A stretch of 64,000 bases of DNA from Candidatus Gastranaerophilales bacterium (GTDB taxonomy: Bacteria; Cyanobacteriota; Vampirovibrionia; Gastranaerophilales; Gastranaerophilaceae). The stretch covers positions 1 through 64,000 of the forward strand of contig CAJULX010000008.1 of NCBI GenBank assembly GCA_910587245.1, read 5' to 3'. Both the position numbers and the translations under genes were made by a program. The notes under the pieces were generated by a model. It ran no database searches. It worked only from the letters and a program-made list of their open reading frames with translations, and was not told the DNA's origin. Of this stretch, positions 42,255-51,744 are shown piece after piece (the first letter of the stretch is position 1; every line of letters begins with the position of its first letter).

Positions 42255-42297
42255 CACGTTCACGAACGTGAAAGGTTGTTCACCGATAACACGTGAA
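42255..42297. promoter_or_regulatory. Operator-like inverted repeats before the pseudopilin gene
   Basis: CACGTTC (42255-42261) and GAACGTG (42264-42270) are perfect inverted arms with a 2-base spacer. A looser second site, TTCAC at 42279-42283 and CGTGAA at 42292-42297, lies nearby. The XRE product of the divergent gene 41964 probably binds here and so may control the pseudopilin. Confidence 0.55.
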
Positions 42298-42345
42298 TAC
42301 AATTATAACGAGAAGCTGTTTATCGAAAAATTGGAGTTATTCTAA

Positions 42346-45168
42346 ATGAAAATTGTTTATCTAAAACCTTTTGAAAGGTTATGTTCTTTTACCGTGCAAA
42401 AATCTTGCCGCTGCAAACGGCTGCAGAGTACAAAACAACTTTGGAAAATAACTGCATTTTCTCTTGTTGAAATGCTTATGGCACTTCTGGTTGCCTCATT
42501 ATTGCTTGCAGCCCTCGCCCCCGTCATGACAAGAAAAATGAATGAAAATCTTAATATATCAGGCACCGGCGGCACTAAAGGAGATTATACGCGATTATTT
42601 GATAAGGACAGTGAATGGGTTGTGCCAAACGGAGTTAACGTAATTGATATTACGGCTATTGGTGGCGGCGGTGCCGGCGGTGGAGCAACATACGGCTATC
42701 AGGAATTTACATCTTCTGTTTCAGGATGGAAAGTTCCTGATGGTGTTACAAAGCTTCGCGTATTTATGATAGGCGGCGGCGGGAGCGGCGCAAGCGGCGG
42801 TGCTGTTCTAAAAGCAGTTAAAGTGGATATTCCTGCAGGATACTATGATTATAAGGATGGATCGGATGAAGGCGGAGGCTTTTATGTTGAACAAACTATT
42901 GAAAAACTATTGACAAAAAAATACACAGAAGCAAACTACAACTATACACTTCCTGTTATTGATGAAAGGTGCAAATTAAGCGGTAACACTGAATGGCAAA
43001 CCTCTTCAATTACTTCGCTTCCGGTTAAAGCAACGGGTTGCGGCGCAGGAGGTGCCGGTTCTGATAATGCAGGCGGAGGAAGCGGTGCATATACAACATC
43101 AAATTTTACATTGCCGAACGTTACTTACAGGGTGCATATCCCGGGGGTTGCAACTCGCGGGGGAACTATCACTTCGGGAGATGCCGGTTTTTCTTCGGGT
43201 TCCGGCGGCACGGGCGGCAGTCCTTATAATCCTTGTTCTAATCCTCCCCGTGTTCCTGGTAAAGCCGGAACATCGTATGGAGGCAGGGGCGGTATAGGTG
43301 TAAACACTTTTTGTGGTTATACCGGTACTGTTACGGCTGGCGGTAATGCCAAAGGTAACGCTTCATCATATGGCGGCAAAAATACAAGCAATGTAGGCAC
43401 AGGCGGCAGAGGAAGCGTATGGGGTGGCGGTGGTGGTGGCGGCTCTAATGCTTGTAATTCAGGCGGTGGCGGTGGAGGAGGTCCTGCAGTAGTTTCGGAT
43501 AGCACATATAGTACTTTATATTTTGTAGCATCAGGTGGTGGTGGTGCAGGTGGCAGAGGGTTTTGCAGTTCAATGACCGGTGCTACTGTTGGTGGTGGTG
43601 GCGGTGGTGGAGGACCCTATGGCGGTGGTGGAGGAGGTGGTTCGCATTATAGCGCATGTAATGGAATTGGCGGTGCAGGCGGCGGTGGAAAAGGTGCAAG
43701 TGGAACAAACTGTGCCAGATGTGTTGCAAGGTCCGGCGGCACTTGCCATTGTGGTGCTTCTCCATGCAATATGTTGAGCGGTGCGGGCGGCGGCGGTTAT
43801 CCGGGTGGTGTTTCCGGAACCACAAGTGTTTTGGTGCATTATGATGAATTTAGCAGTTATGCTACTGGTGGCGCAGTATCAAGTGTTTTTGGCAGTAAAT
43901 ATTGTAATGGCGGCGGTTCTGACGAAAATGGCAAGCCGGGTGCCGTTCGTCTTGAATGGCAAAAGATTACTGACGGTCTTAAATGTGAATATCGCACAAA
44001 ATCTAATTCAGGCGGCGGCGGAGGTGCCGGACAGATGTGGGTTGGGGAAATTAATGTGACTCCGGGGCAGGTTGTTAATTTTAATGTAGGCATTGGGGGA
44101 GCTAAACCGACCAATTATGGCGAAGATGGGAAAAATGGCGGTGCAACATCAATTGTGGCAAACGGTGTCACATATTCTGTATCAGGAGGCCGTGCAGGAA
44201 CTTACCAATCGGATGATACATATATAGATAGCAGCAAAGGGCTGGGCGGAGGAATTAAAACAATATCTTTGGGCACGGGAAGTACGCTTAACAACTGGCT
44301 CAATATTCCGACAACCATATCTGCCGATATAAATGACGGTGGCAACGGTAACTTAGTGCTTAACGGTGCAGGCGGCGGTAAAGGCGGTTCTGCGTATAAG
44401 ATGGACGGAACATTATCTAAAGGAGGGTTAGGAGGTAATGCTCAAGATAACGGTAAAGATGGAGAGGGTTACGGCGCAGGCGGTGGTGGCGGCGGCGGGA
44501 TTATTGAAGATGGAAATGCTCCGGGATTAGGTGGAAAAGGAACAAGCGGATATATTTTTATTGAATGGGGCAGCACAAACGGCGGCGGCGGGGCTGGCGG
44601 ACAGGTTGTTGAAAAAAAGACCGTTTGGGTAACCCCGAGTACTAAAATAAAGATGACAATAGGTAAAGGAGGGGAAAGCAATCCTATTCTCAACACGGTA
44701 AACGGTGTAAACGGATACTTCGGGCAGAAGGGCAATAATGGTACCAATACTGTTATCGAAATACCAAATGAAGCCACAATAACGGCTCTTGGCGGCGAAG
44801 GCGGAAACCCCGGCGGAAGCAGCCATGGAATAGGCGGGAATGGCGGAGATGAAGCTGTGGAGAATATTAATAACCGTATTATGGAAAATTCTGTTCCTGG
44901 CGGCAACGGAAATGATGATTATGGCGGCAGCGGCGGCTCTATCGCTGAAGATATATGCCCTTTGCTTTATGAACTAAAGAAGATAAGTCAGGGGGGATGC
45001 GGCGGTAATAACTCATCTGCTAACGGATGCTATCCGAGCACCGGGGCAACAGGCTCTAAAGGATATGGTATAGGCAGCGGCGGCGGAGGAGGAAGCGTGC
45101 AAAACAGTACCGCTTATTCCGGCGGCAAAGGAAGCGACGGAGCAGTGATTATAAAATGGAGTAATTAA
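42346..45168 (+). CDS. Glycine-rich type IV pilin-like surface protein
   Basis: A 940-residue protein. A basic leader of 37 residues precedes a class III signal: FSLVEMLMALLVASLLLAALAP, with Phe38 as +1 and Glu42 as +5; the -1 residue is Ala instead of Gly. The rest is a passenger made of repeated modules with a W-x-V/x-P-x-G-V start (EWVVPNGVNVIDITAIGGGG, GWKVPDGVTKLRVFMIGGGG) and long GGGGG runs, plus several Cys. It is far larger than normal pilins (about 150-200). It may be a pilus-tip adhesin or surface fibre. GGAG precedes the ATG. An XRE gene and operators lie upstream. Confidence 0.75.
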   Translation: MKIVYLKPFERLCSFTVQKSCRCKRLQSTKQLWKITAFSLVEMLMALLVASLLLAALAPVMTRKMNENLNISGTGGTKGDYTRLFDKDSEWVVPNGVNVIDITAIGGGGAGGGATYGYQEFTSSVSGWKVPDGVTKLRVFMIGGGGSGASGGAVLKAVKVDIPAGYYDYKDGSDEGGGFYVEQTIEKLLTKKYTEANYNYTLPVIDERCKLSGNTEWQTSSITSLPVKATGCGAGGAGSDNAGGGSGAYTTSNFTLPNVTYRVHIPGVATRGGTITSGDAGFSSGSGGTGGSPYNPCSNPPRVPGKAGTSYGGRGGIGVNTFCGYTGTVTAGGNAKGNASSYGGKNTSNVGTGGRGSVWGGGGGGGSNACNSGGGGGGGPAVVSDSTYSTLYFVASGGGGAGGRGFCSSMTGATVGGGGGGGGPYGGGGGGGSHYSACNGIGGAGGGGKGASGTNCARCVARSGGTCHCGASPCNMLSGAGGGGYPGGVSGTTSVLVHYDEFSSYATGGAVSSVFGSKYCNGGGSDENGKPGAVRLEWQKITDGLKCEYRTKSNSGGGGGAGQMWVGEINVTPGQVVNFNVGIGGAKPTNYGEDGKNGGATSIVANGVTYSVSGGRAGTYQSDDTYIDSSKGLGGGIKTISLGTGSTLNNWLNIPTTISADINDGGNGNLVLNGAGGGKGGSAYKMDGTLSKGGLGGNAQDNGKDGEGYGAGGGGGGGIIEDGNAPGLGGKGTSGYIFIEWGSTNGGGGAGGQVVEKKTVWVTPSTKIKMTIGKGGESNPILNTVNGVNGYFGQKGNNGTNTVIEIPNEATITALGGEGGNPGGSSHGIGGNGGDEAVENINNRIMENSVPGGNGNDDYGGSGGSIAEDICPLLYELKKISQGGCGGNNSSANGCYPSTGATGSKGYGIGSGGGGGSVQNSTAYSGGKGSDGAVIIKWSN

Positions 45169-45195
45169 CTTTACGATAAATAACAACTTTTTTAA

Positions 45196-45228
45196 GGCGC
45201 GTTTTGTAACCTTCGCGCCTCTTTTTTT
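45196..45228 (+). terminator. Terminator of the pseudopilin gene
   Basis: GGCGCG and CGCGCC form a stem with a 12-base loop followed by T7. It ends the pseudopilin transcript. The 200 bases to the next gene hold nothing else I can identify. Confidence 0.82.
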
Positions 45229-45369
45229 ACTGTCGCAATTTTAGCCTGATGCTGCGCACGGATTATTAAGTTTGACTAAGTAAACTTTACAAAAATTAAC
45301 CGTTTTTTGGAATTGCTTTGCAGGTAAAAGGCACCTATGTATTGTTTTGTAGCTAAAATTGGAGGAAAA

Positions 45370-45525
45370 ATGAATAAAACAGATGAAAAAAATATTTTAG
45401 GCCGTATGGAGGTGCTTGAAGAAGCGTTGCAAACAGCGCTGGAGGCACTTTTGGAAATTCAGGCGGAATACAGATTACTGAAATACCTTATCCTGCAAGG
45501 GGAAAAGAAAAATGATGAGCGTTAG
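45370..45525 (+). CDS. Small coiled-coil protein, family shared with 31973
   Basis: A 51-residue helical protein (EVLEEALQTALEALLEIQAEYRLLKYL). It is related to the protein at 31973-32158 (about 14 of 33 identities without gaps). The ATG at 45370 has GGAGG-like AGGA upstream; the longer frame start is rejected. Function unknown. Confidence 0.6.
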   Translation: MNKTDEKNILGRMEVLEEALQTALEALLEIQAEYRLLKYLILQGEKKNDER

Positions 45526-45540
45526 CATAGCCTAAAACCA

Positions 45541-45561
45541 GCCCCGGATTTAATTCGGGGC
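45541..45561 (-). terminator. Hairpin at the end of lepA
   Basis: GCCCCGGA and TCGGGGC form a stem with a TTTAAT loop, directly at the lepA stop. The T-run is short on both strands, so it may work in either direction but weakly. Confidence 0.5.
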
Positions 45562-47363
45562 TATTCATCATTCAGGCTGAGCACTGCCATAAAGGCTTCC
45601 TGGGGTATATCCACCCTTCCGACAGATTTCATGCGCTTTTTACCTTTTTTCTGTTTTTCTAACAGCTTTCTCTTACGTGAAATATCCCCGCCATAGCACT
45701 TGTCAAGCACGTTTTTGCGAAGCGCCTTTATTGTAGTCCTTGCTATGACGCGTCCTCCGACTGCAGCCTGTATTGCAACTTCAAACATCTGTCTTGGAAT
45801 AATGTCTTTTAGCTTTGCTGTAAGGCTTTGCCCGATTCTATACGCAGAATCCTTGTGGCAGATGACAGAGAGGGCATCTACAACTTCTCCTGAAAGTAAA
45901 ATGTCCATTTTAACAAGGCTTGAGCGTTTGTAAGAGTGGAAATCGTAGTCCATACTTGCATATCCCTTGGATCTGGACTTCAATTGATCATAAAAATCTG
46001 TTATAACTTCGCTCAAAGGTATGTGATACTCGAGGTTTACGCGTGTTTTATCCAAATACTGCATATTGATAAAATCGCCTCTTTTGCTTTGGCAGAGCTC
46101 CATTAGGGCACCTACAAAGTCATTTGGCGTAAAAACATTAACCTTAACATAAGGTTCTTCAATATACTCTCTATACTGCGCCTCGGGCAGGTTTGCGGGG
46201 TTATCTATCTCAACTACCGTCCCGTCTGTCTTGTAGACTTTGTATATAACCGAAGGTGCCGTCGTTATTAGCGATAGGTCATATTCGCGCTCAAGTCTTT
46301 CCTGCGCAATTTCCATATGCAGCATTCCCAAAAATCCGCAGCGGAACCCAAACCCAAGCGCAGAGGACGTTTCAGGCTCAAAGGTTATAGATGAATCATT
46401 GAGCTTTAATTTTTCTAAAGCATCTTTTAAATCGTGATACTGGTCGTTATCAACAGGGTAAAGCCCTGAAAAGACCATAGGTTTAGCCTCTTTATATCCC
46501 TCTAATGGTTCTGCTGCAGGGTTTTCAGCGTTTGTAATCGTATCACCCACAAATCTTGTAATTTCTTTGATAGAACCCGCGAAATAGCCTACCTCACCGG
46601 TTTTTAGCTCATTTACCTGTACGCGGTTTGGGTTTAGATATCCGAGTTCGACAACTTCAAATTTTTTGCCTGTTGCCATAAATTGAACCGTGTCCCCGAG
46701 CTTAATTGAGCCGTCCATAACCTTGAAAAAGCACAGTGTACCTAAGTATTGGTCATATGCACTGTCAAAAACGAGCGCTCTTAGCGGTTTATCTGATGTA
46801 TCATCCGGCGGCGGAATATGCGCCACAACGGCTTCCAGCACTTCTTCTATACCTATTCCTTCTTTTGCGCTTACGGGAATTGCCATAGAAGCATCAATTC
46901 CAAGCACCTCTTCAATTTCCGCCTTAACGCGCTCTACATCTGCACTCGGGAGGTCGATTTTATTTATAACGGGGATTATTTCAAGATTTTGTTCAACCGC
47001 AAGATAAACATTAGCAAGGGTTTGCGCCTCAACACCCTGAGTGGCGTCTACTATTAAAAGTGCTCCTTCACAGGCAGCAAGCGACCTTGATACTTCATAA
47101 GAAAAATCCACATGCCCCGGGGTATCTATCAGGTTTAAAATATAATCTTTACCGTCATGCGCCTTATACTGCATTTTTGCGGCGTTTAATTTAATTGTAA
47201 TTCCGCGCTCGCGCTCAATATCCATGGTATCAAGAAGCTGATCCTGCATATCTCTTGCTGCTATTGTGCCTGTTTTTTCAAGCAACCTGTCGGCAAGTGT
47301 GGATTTGCCGTGGTCAATATGTGCAATTATACTGAAATTTCTAATGTTTTCTATTTTTTTCAT
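45561..47363 (-). CDS. lepA: Elongation factor 4 (LepA)
   Basis: A 600-residue ribosomal GTPase that affects translocation and ribosome biogenesis. G1 is AHIDHGKSTLAD, G3 DTPGHVDF, G4 NKIDLP; domain II, III and V segments follow (RCGFLGMLHMEIAQERLEREYDL). The LepA C-terminal domain has the typical KDIIPRQMFEVAIQAAVGGRVIARTTIKALRKNVLDKCYGGDISRKRKLLEKQKKGKKRMK. Length equals the family norm. Confidence 0.97.
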   Translation of the reverse strand: MKKIENIRNFSIIAHIDHGKSTLADRLLEKTGTIAARDMQDQLLDTMDIERERGITIKLNAAKMQYKAHDGKDYILNLIDTPGHVDFSYEVSRSLAACEGALLIVDATQGVEAQTLANVYLAVEQNLEIIPVINKIDLPSADVERVKAEIEEVLGIDASMAIPVSAKEGIGIEEVLEAVVAHIPPPDDTSDKPLRALVFDSAYDQYLGTLCFFKVMDGSIKLGDTVQFMATGKKFEVVELGYLNPNRVQVNELKTGEVGYFAGSIKEITRFVGDTITNAENPAAEPLEGYKEAKPMVFSGLYPVDNDQYHDLKDALEKLKLNDSSITFEPETSSALGFGFRCGFLGMLHMEIAQERLEREYDLSLITTAPSVIYKVYKTDGTVVEIDNPANLPEAQYREYIEEPYVKVNVFTPNDFVGALMELCQSKRGDFINMQYLDKTRVNLEYHIPLSEVITDFYDQLKSRSKGYASMDYDFHSYKRSSLVKMDILLSGEVVDALSVICHKDSAYRIGQSLTAKLKDIIPRQMFEVAIQAAVGGRVIARTTIKALRKNVLDKCYGGDISRKRKLLEKQKKGKKRMKSVGRVDIPQEAFMAVLSLNDE

Positions 47364-47411
47364 AAGAAAATTATATTATAAAAATAAAATTGCACAAAAA
47401 ATTAGCTAAGA

Positions 47412-47702
47412 CTATAACCTGTAATTCACATCCTGTCTGTGGAGAAGGTTTACTTTATTGTATCCCTGCTGTTTTGCAAGGGTATTAAATTGTTTTATTG
47501 TGTTTGAATTATCCAGTCTTGCGCCTGCCAGAAAATAGCTTGCCTCAGCTTTTTGCAGGCTTTTATACTGCGCATCTTCTTTTGGTGTCTCTACGGTGCT
47601 TTGTGTTTCATAATTATTTACAAGCTCTACAAGCCCTTCACCATAAGGATTTACTGCTCTTGCATCTACAAAATTAGCTCTTTCTACCTGCATGTTTGTC
47701 AT
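47412..47702 (-). CDS. Small conserved-looking protein, unknown
   Basis: A 96-residue protein (MQVERANFVDARAVNPYGEGLVELVNNYE...). It is polar, has no signal peptide and starts with a possible linear motif. It sits upstream of lepA in the same direction, 48 bases before its start. No family is recognised. Confidence 0.5.
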   Translation of the reverse strand: MTNMQVERANFVDARAVNPYGEGLVELVNNYETQSTVETPKEDAQYKSLQKAEASYFLAGARLDNSNTIKQFNTLAKQQGYNKVNLLHRQDVNYRL

Positions 47703-47841
47703 AGCGTATTCTCTTTATATCTCCTTATATATATAAAGTATATACTCATACAAAAATTGCACAAATATATACTTTTATAAAGAAAACTTAACAATTTAAT
47801 TCCGTCCGGATATATACGGACAATACCTGATATAAAGGGGT

Positions 47842-48396
47842 TTACTCCCTGCCGTACATTGCGGTTATTGTGGCAGAAGCAAGTGCATGTTTTTTCACCT
47901 GTCTTTCAATGGAATCCGGAGCGGAACCGGGGCTTGGGATAAGCGCTGCACAATCAAGAGCATAAATTGTAAAATTATATCTGTGTATACCGTGGCCTTT
48001 AGGAGGGCAGGCTCCGCCGTATGTTACGGAACCGAAATCGTTTTTCGCCTGCATCATCGGGTGGTTTATCTGCTGCCCTGCTTTTAATTCTTTGACATCT
48101 GCAGGTATATTCAAGACAATCCAGTGGTACCAGCCTGTAGGTCTCGGTGCATCAGGGTCATGCACAATCAGCGCAAAGCTTTTTGCATCTTTCGGTGCTC
48201 CTTCCCATTTAAGGTGAGGAGATTTGTTTTCTCCCGTGCATCCAAAATGACTGTGTATTAAGGATTTTGGCATTGTCTGTCCGTCGGTAAAAGTGTTTGA
48301 TGATATGGTAAAGCCCTCGGCGCTTGAATTTTGCATAAAAAATACTCCTAAAATACTTATTAGCGTAAGTAAAAATAATGTTTTTAAAATTTTCAT
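47842..48396 (-). CDS. YbhB/YbcL-like PEBP protein, secreted
   Basis: A 184-residue phosphatidylethanolamine-binding-like protein. Residues 1-26 are a signal peptide (LFLLTLISILGVFFMQNSSAEG). The PEBP signatures are SPHLKWEGAPKDAKSFALIVHDPDAP, YHWIVLNIP and FGSVTYGGACPPKGHG. Bacterial members bind small anions or lipids; substrate unknown. A T-rich region follows the gene. Confidence 0.85.
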   Translation of the reverse strand: MKILKTLFLLTLISILGVFFMQNSSAEGFTISSNTFTDGQTMPKSLIHSHFGCTGENKSPHLKWEGAPKDAKSFALIVHDPDAPRPTGWYHWIVLNIPADVKELKAGQQINHPMMQAKNDFGSVTYGGACPPKGHGIHRYNFTIYALDCAALIPSPGSAPDSIERQVKKHALASATITAMYGRE

Positions 48397-48430
48397 TAAA
48401 TTCCCTTTTAAATATAAATATAATTAATTT

Positions 48431-49459
48431 TTATTGTAAAAAGCATACAAGTGCAAGAATAATGCAGAAAATAAATCCTAAATTTCTTGCTATATAAAAT
48501 CTGTACATAAAATATTCAATGTGTTCCCCCTTGATTTTACTCCAGTTTTCCATAGGGCCGAGATACCATTTTGGTGTGAAATTCACATCTTTTATATTAT
48601 TATAATCGTTTAATGAAACTATAAGCTTGATGGATAATGGTAAAGTTAAAGCTATGCTTGCCAGAATCCAATAAGAAAATTGCTTTGTAAACGCAAGATA
48701 AATAATAATAAGATATGCGGTCAATATTTCGACGGCAAGTGCGGCAAGTGCTCCTTTTTTTGAGCCTATAAGCGTGCAAAGAGTGTTTTTGCCGTTTTGT
48801 TTATCATAATCAAAATCCATAATATTATGAGTATGAAGAAGTACGACTATAATAAGTCCTACTGCAATCGACATTATAAATAATTTATTAAGATATAACC
48901 CTGTAAGCGCAGTATATGTACCCATTATCAGCAGCGGCCCGAAAATAAGTCCTGTAATAATTTCGCTTGAATAAAATTTTGATGAAATCGGATACAGTAT
49001 GGATAAAACCCCTGCTAAGATTGCATAAAACGGTATTATCCAGCCGTAAAGAGCTGTAAAATATATCCCTGCAAGAATTCCCGTTCCAAAAAGCACACCT
49101 AAAATTATTCTTACGGTTTTGAGCGAATATGTACCGTTTATTATAAGTCCCGCTTTGTTTCTTACTTTGTCTTCAAATTTGACTTTATCAAGAGGAATAC
49201 CTTCTTTTAATTTTTTATTTACATCAATATAGTCATCAAACAAATTTACCGCAAGATGTATGCATATTATTGCAATAAAGGATAAAAATGTTGTAAAAAG
49301 CTTAACTTTTACGTCTGAATAAAAATGTGACGATACTGATGCTGCTGCAGCGGCAATAAACCATGGTGCAGCGGATGTCAAAAGAGTATATCCTCTTGTT
49401 AACTCAATAAACTGCACTTTTTTATTTTGAAAATTTTGATAAAATTCTTTTAAAGACAT
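48431..49459 (-). CDS. UbiA-family prenyltransferase, MenA-like
   Basis: A 342-residue integral membrane enzyme with about nine hydrophobic segments. The two Asp-rich motifs are NLFDDYIDVNKK near residue 75 and DFDYDKQNGKNTL near residue 210, as in MenA/UbiA enzymes that attach prenyl chains to an aromatic ring. In a fermentative host it may serve menaquinone or a related lipid. No men genes are next to it, so the substrate is open. Confidence 0.8.
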   Translation of the reverse strand: MSLKEFYQNFQNKKVQFIELTRGYTLLTSAAPWFIAAAAASVSSHFYSDVKVKLFTTFLSFIAIICIHLAVNLFDDYIDVNKKLKEGIPLDKVKFEDKVRNKAGLIINGTYSLKTVRIILGVLFGTGILAGIYFTALYGWIIPFYAILAGVLSILYPISSKFYSSEIITGLIFGPLLIMGTYTALTGLYLNKLFIMSIAVGLIIVVLLHTHNIMDFDYDKQNGKNTLCTLIGSKKGALAALAVEILTAYLIIIYLAFTKQFSYWILASIALTLPLSIKLIVSLNDYNNIKDVNFTPKWYLGPMENWSKIKGEHIEYFMYRFYIARNLGFIFCIILALVCFLQ

Positions 49460-49722
49460 AAATACTGATTCCTATTTTATTTGCGTTTTATTGTATCATT
49501 TTTTGATATATTTTAAAATAACCCTTTGGCACCTCTTTAAATTTTTGATTTTTTAATTAAAGATAGAATATATTAAAAAATTTACAAAACTTAATATGAT
49601 TATCTAAAAAATCAATAAAAATGCTTGTTTTGAATGTCTTACCATATTATAATAAAACCAATATTTAAAAAAACAATCATAAAAAACTGATAAAAAATGT
49701 ATGCAAAATACTTATTATATGC

Positions 49723-49750
49723 TTGCTTTTGAATATTTAGTATGTATGAT
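49723..49750 (+). promoter_or_regulatory. Putative promoter of infA/ribosomal operon
   Basis: TTGCTT (49723-49728) and TATGAT (49745-49750) are 16 bases apart and lie 31 bases upstream of infA. The rest of the 321-base gap 49460-49780 is AT-rich with no gene that I can see. Confidence 0.45.
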
Positions 49751-49780
49751 TGAATTTATCAATAAATATAAAGGATAAAA

Positions 49781-49996
49781 ATGTCAAAAGATGTAATTGA
49801 ATTTGAAGGCACAATTTTAGAAGCTATGCCTAATGCAATGTTTAGAGTAGAGCTTGAAAACGGTCATGAAATTCTTGCACATATCTCAGGTAAAATCAGA
49901 AAAAATTTCATAAGAATTCTTCCCGGGGATAAAGTAAAAGTAGAGATGACACCATATGATTTAACCCGCGGCAGAATTACTTACAGATTAAAATAA
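49781..49996 (+). CDS. infA: Translation initiation factor IF-1
   Basis: A 71-residue OB-fold protein (DVIEFEGTILEAMPNAMFRVELENGHEILAHISGKIRKNFIRILPGDKVKVE), at normal length. It binds the ribosomal A site during initiation. It starts the ribosomal cluster, as in cyanobacteria and many Gram-positive bacteria, with AAAGGA upstream. Confidence 0.97.
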   Translation: MSKDVIEFEGTILEAMPNAMFRVELENGHEILAHISGKIRKNFIRILPGDKVKVEMTPYDLTRGRITYRLK

Positions 49997-50018
49997 TAAA
50001 GTAAAAAGGAACAAATAA

Positions 50019-50135
50019 ATGAAAGTCAGAGCATCAGTAAAACCTATTTGCAAAGATTGCAAAGTTATTAAAAGAAGGGGCAGAGTAACAGTAGTTTGCA
50101 AAAAATACCCCAAACACAAACAAAGACAAGGGTAA
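50019..50135 (+). CDS. rpmJ: Ribosomal protein L36
   Basis: A 38-residue protein read from the sequence. It has the classic L36 zinc-type motif: MKVRASVKPICKDCKVIKRR and a C-terminal half with VCKKYPKHKQRQG. Three Cys and one His are kept, so it is the zinc form. AAAGGA lies upstream, and it fits between infA and rpsM. Confidence 0.96.
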   Translation: MKVRASVKPICKDCKVIKRRGRVTVVCKKYPKHKQRQG

Positions 50136-50206
50136 AATCCCTAAAATACCGCCTAATTAACGGCGGATGTTTTACCAAAGAAATTAATCAAAGGAGAATA
50201 AAATAA

Positions 50207-50572
50207 ATGGCAAGATTGTCTGGGGTTGATTTACCCCGTAACAAAAGAATGATTATAGCATTAACCTATATTTACGGTATCGGTCCTGCTAGAAGTAAAA
50301 AAATCTTAGAAGCAGCAGGTGTTTCAGAAGATTTAAGAACCGATGATTTAACCGATGACGATATTAAAAAACTGAGAACCGAAATTTCTCACTACACCGT
50401 TGAAGGTGACCTTAAAAGAGAAGAATCTTTAAATATTAAAAGATTATCTGAAATCGGTTCATACAGAGGCCAAAGACACAGAAGAAAATTACCGGTTAGA
50501 GGACAGAGAACAAAAACTAACGCAAGAACAAGACGCGGTAAAAAAACTGGTCCTGTTGCTAAAAAGAAATAA
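50207..50572 (+). CDS. rpsM: Ribosomal protein S13
   Basis: A 121-residue protein with S13 signatures: MARLSGVDLPRNKRMIIALT, IYGIGPARSKKIL, and the basic C-terminal GQRTKTNARTRRGKK. It sits at the head of the 30S subunit and contacts P-site tRNA. AAAGGAG precedes the ATG. Confidence 0.97.
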   Translation: MARLSGVDLPRNKRMIIALTYIYGIGPARSKKILEAAGVSEDLRTDDLTDDDIKKLRTEISHYTVEGDLKREESLNIKRLSEIGSYRGQRHRRKLPVRGQRTKTNARTRRGKKTGPVAKKK

Positions 50573-50661
50573 GGTTAAATGATTAACGGTATTTTGTTAC
50601 CGTAATTAAACCTGAAAAAATTAATTAAATTATTTTAAAAATAATAAAAGGAAGAAATATA

Positions 50662-51048
50662 ATGGCTAAACCAACTAAAACTAAAAAGAAAGAAAGAAAG
50701 AATGTATTACAAGGTGTTGTGCATATTCAATCCACCTTTAATAATACAATTGTAACTTCAACAGACACTCAAGGTAATGCTGTTGCCTGGGCTTCTGCAG
50801 GTGCCTGCGGTTTTAAAGGTGCAAGAAAAGGCACCCCGTTTGCCGCTCAATCTGCTGCAGAATTAGTTGCTAAAAAATCTGTAGATCAAGGTATGAAAAA
50901 AGTTGAAGTTTATATCAAAGGCCCCGGTTCAGGCAGAGAAACCGCTATAAGAGCAATCCAGGCTGCGGGCTTAGAAATCACATTAATTAAGGACGTAACT
51001 CCGATTCCTCACAACGGCTGCCGTCCGCCTAAAAAACGCAGAGTATAA
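50662..51048 (+). CDS. rpsK: Ribosomal protein S11
   Basis: A 128-residue S11 of the 30S platform: VVHIQSTFNNTIVTSTD, ACGFKGARKGTPFAAQ, KGPGSGRETAIRAIQAAG and the C-terminal PIPHNGCRPPKKRRV. AAAGGAAG lies upstream. Confidence 0.97.
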   Translation: MAKPTKTKKKERKNVLQGVVHIQSTFNNTIVTSTDTQGNAVAWASAGACGFKGARKGTPFAAQSAAELVAKKSVDQGMKKVEVYIKGPGSGRETAIRAIQAAGLEITLIKDVTPIPHNGCRPPKKRRV

Positions 51049-51120
51049 GACAGCTTGACTGTTTTATCGATACTGTCGTTAAACAAGTAATTACAATAAT
51101 AATAACAAAAGGAGCTAAAA

Positions 51121-51723
51121 TTGGCTAAATATACTGGACCGACAAATAAATTATTCAGAAACTATGGTGTTAAGGATTTATCAAACAGAAAATTGACATC
51201 TTCTATGGAGCAAAATGCTTCCGGTCAGCATGGCGCCCTTAGAAAAAAACCTTCAGATTATGCATTACAGTTGAAGGAAAAACAAAAAATCCGTTTAACA
51301 TATCTGGTTAGCGAAAAACAATTCGCTAAATATTATGAAAAAGCATCAAGAAAAACGGGTGTAACAGGTACTGTTATGCTTCAAACTCTTGAAAGCCGTC
51401 TTGATAACGTATTATTCAGAGCAGGCTTTGCAATTACAAGACGTCAGGCAAGACAAATCGTAAACCACGGACACTGTCTTGTTAACGGTAAAAAGGTAGA
51501 TATCCCGTCATATCTTTTAAAAGAGGGTGATGTAGTTACTGTAAAAGATTCAAGCAAAAAATACATTCAAAACGTTGTTGAATCAATCGATATGGCTTTA
51601 AATTATGCCTGGATTACAGTAGATGCTAAAGAATGCAAAATCACATATGATCGAGTGCCCAACAGAGAAGAAATGGATCCGGAGTTTAAAGAACAGCTCG
51701 TTATTGAGTATTACTCAAAATAG
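51121..51723 (+). CDS. rpsD: Ribosomal protein S4
   Basis: A 200-residue S4 with a TTG start (51121), chosen because AAAGGAG lies just upstream. It has the S4 domain (LESRLDNVLFRAGFAITRRQARQIVNHGH) and ends VIEYYSK. The N-terminus lacks the zinc-binding Cys set, so it is the C-minus type. It binds 16S rRNA early in 30S assembly and often represses its own operon. Confidence 0.96.
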   Translation: MAKYTGPTNKLFRNYGVKDLSNRKLTSSMEQNASGQHGALRKKPSDYALQLKEKQKIRLTYLVSEKQFAKYYEKASRKTGVTGTVMLQTLESRLDNVLFRAGFAITRRQARQIVNHGHCLVNGKKVDIPSYLLKEGDVVTVKDSSKKYIQNVVESIDMALNYAWITVDAKECKITYDRVPNREEMDPEFKEQLVIEYYSK

Positions 51724-51744
51724 TAATTAGGAGAAATTAACAGT

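Noticed and set aside
43421..43640. Repeated GGTGGC units resembling a repeat array or CRISPR
   Set aside because: They are codon-level glycine repeats; there are no unique spacers, and no cas genes are present.
43317..43839. Proline- and threonine-rich frames opposite the pseudopilin gene
   Set aside because: They are antisense images of GGN codon runs and have no ribosome sites.
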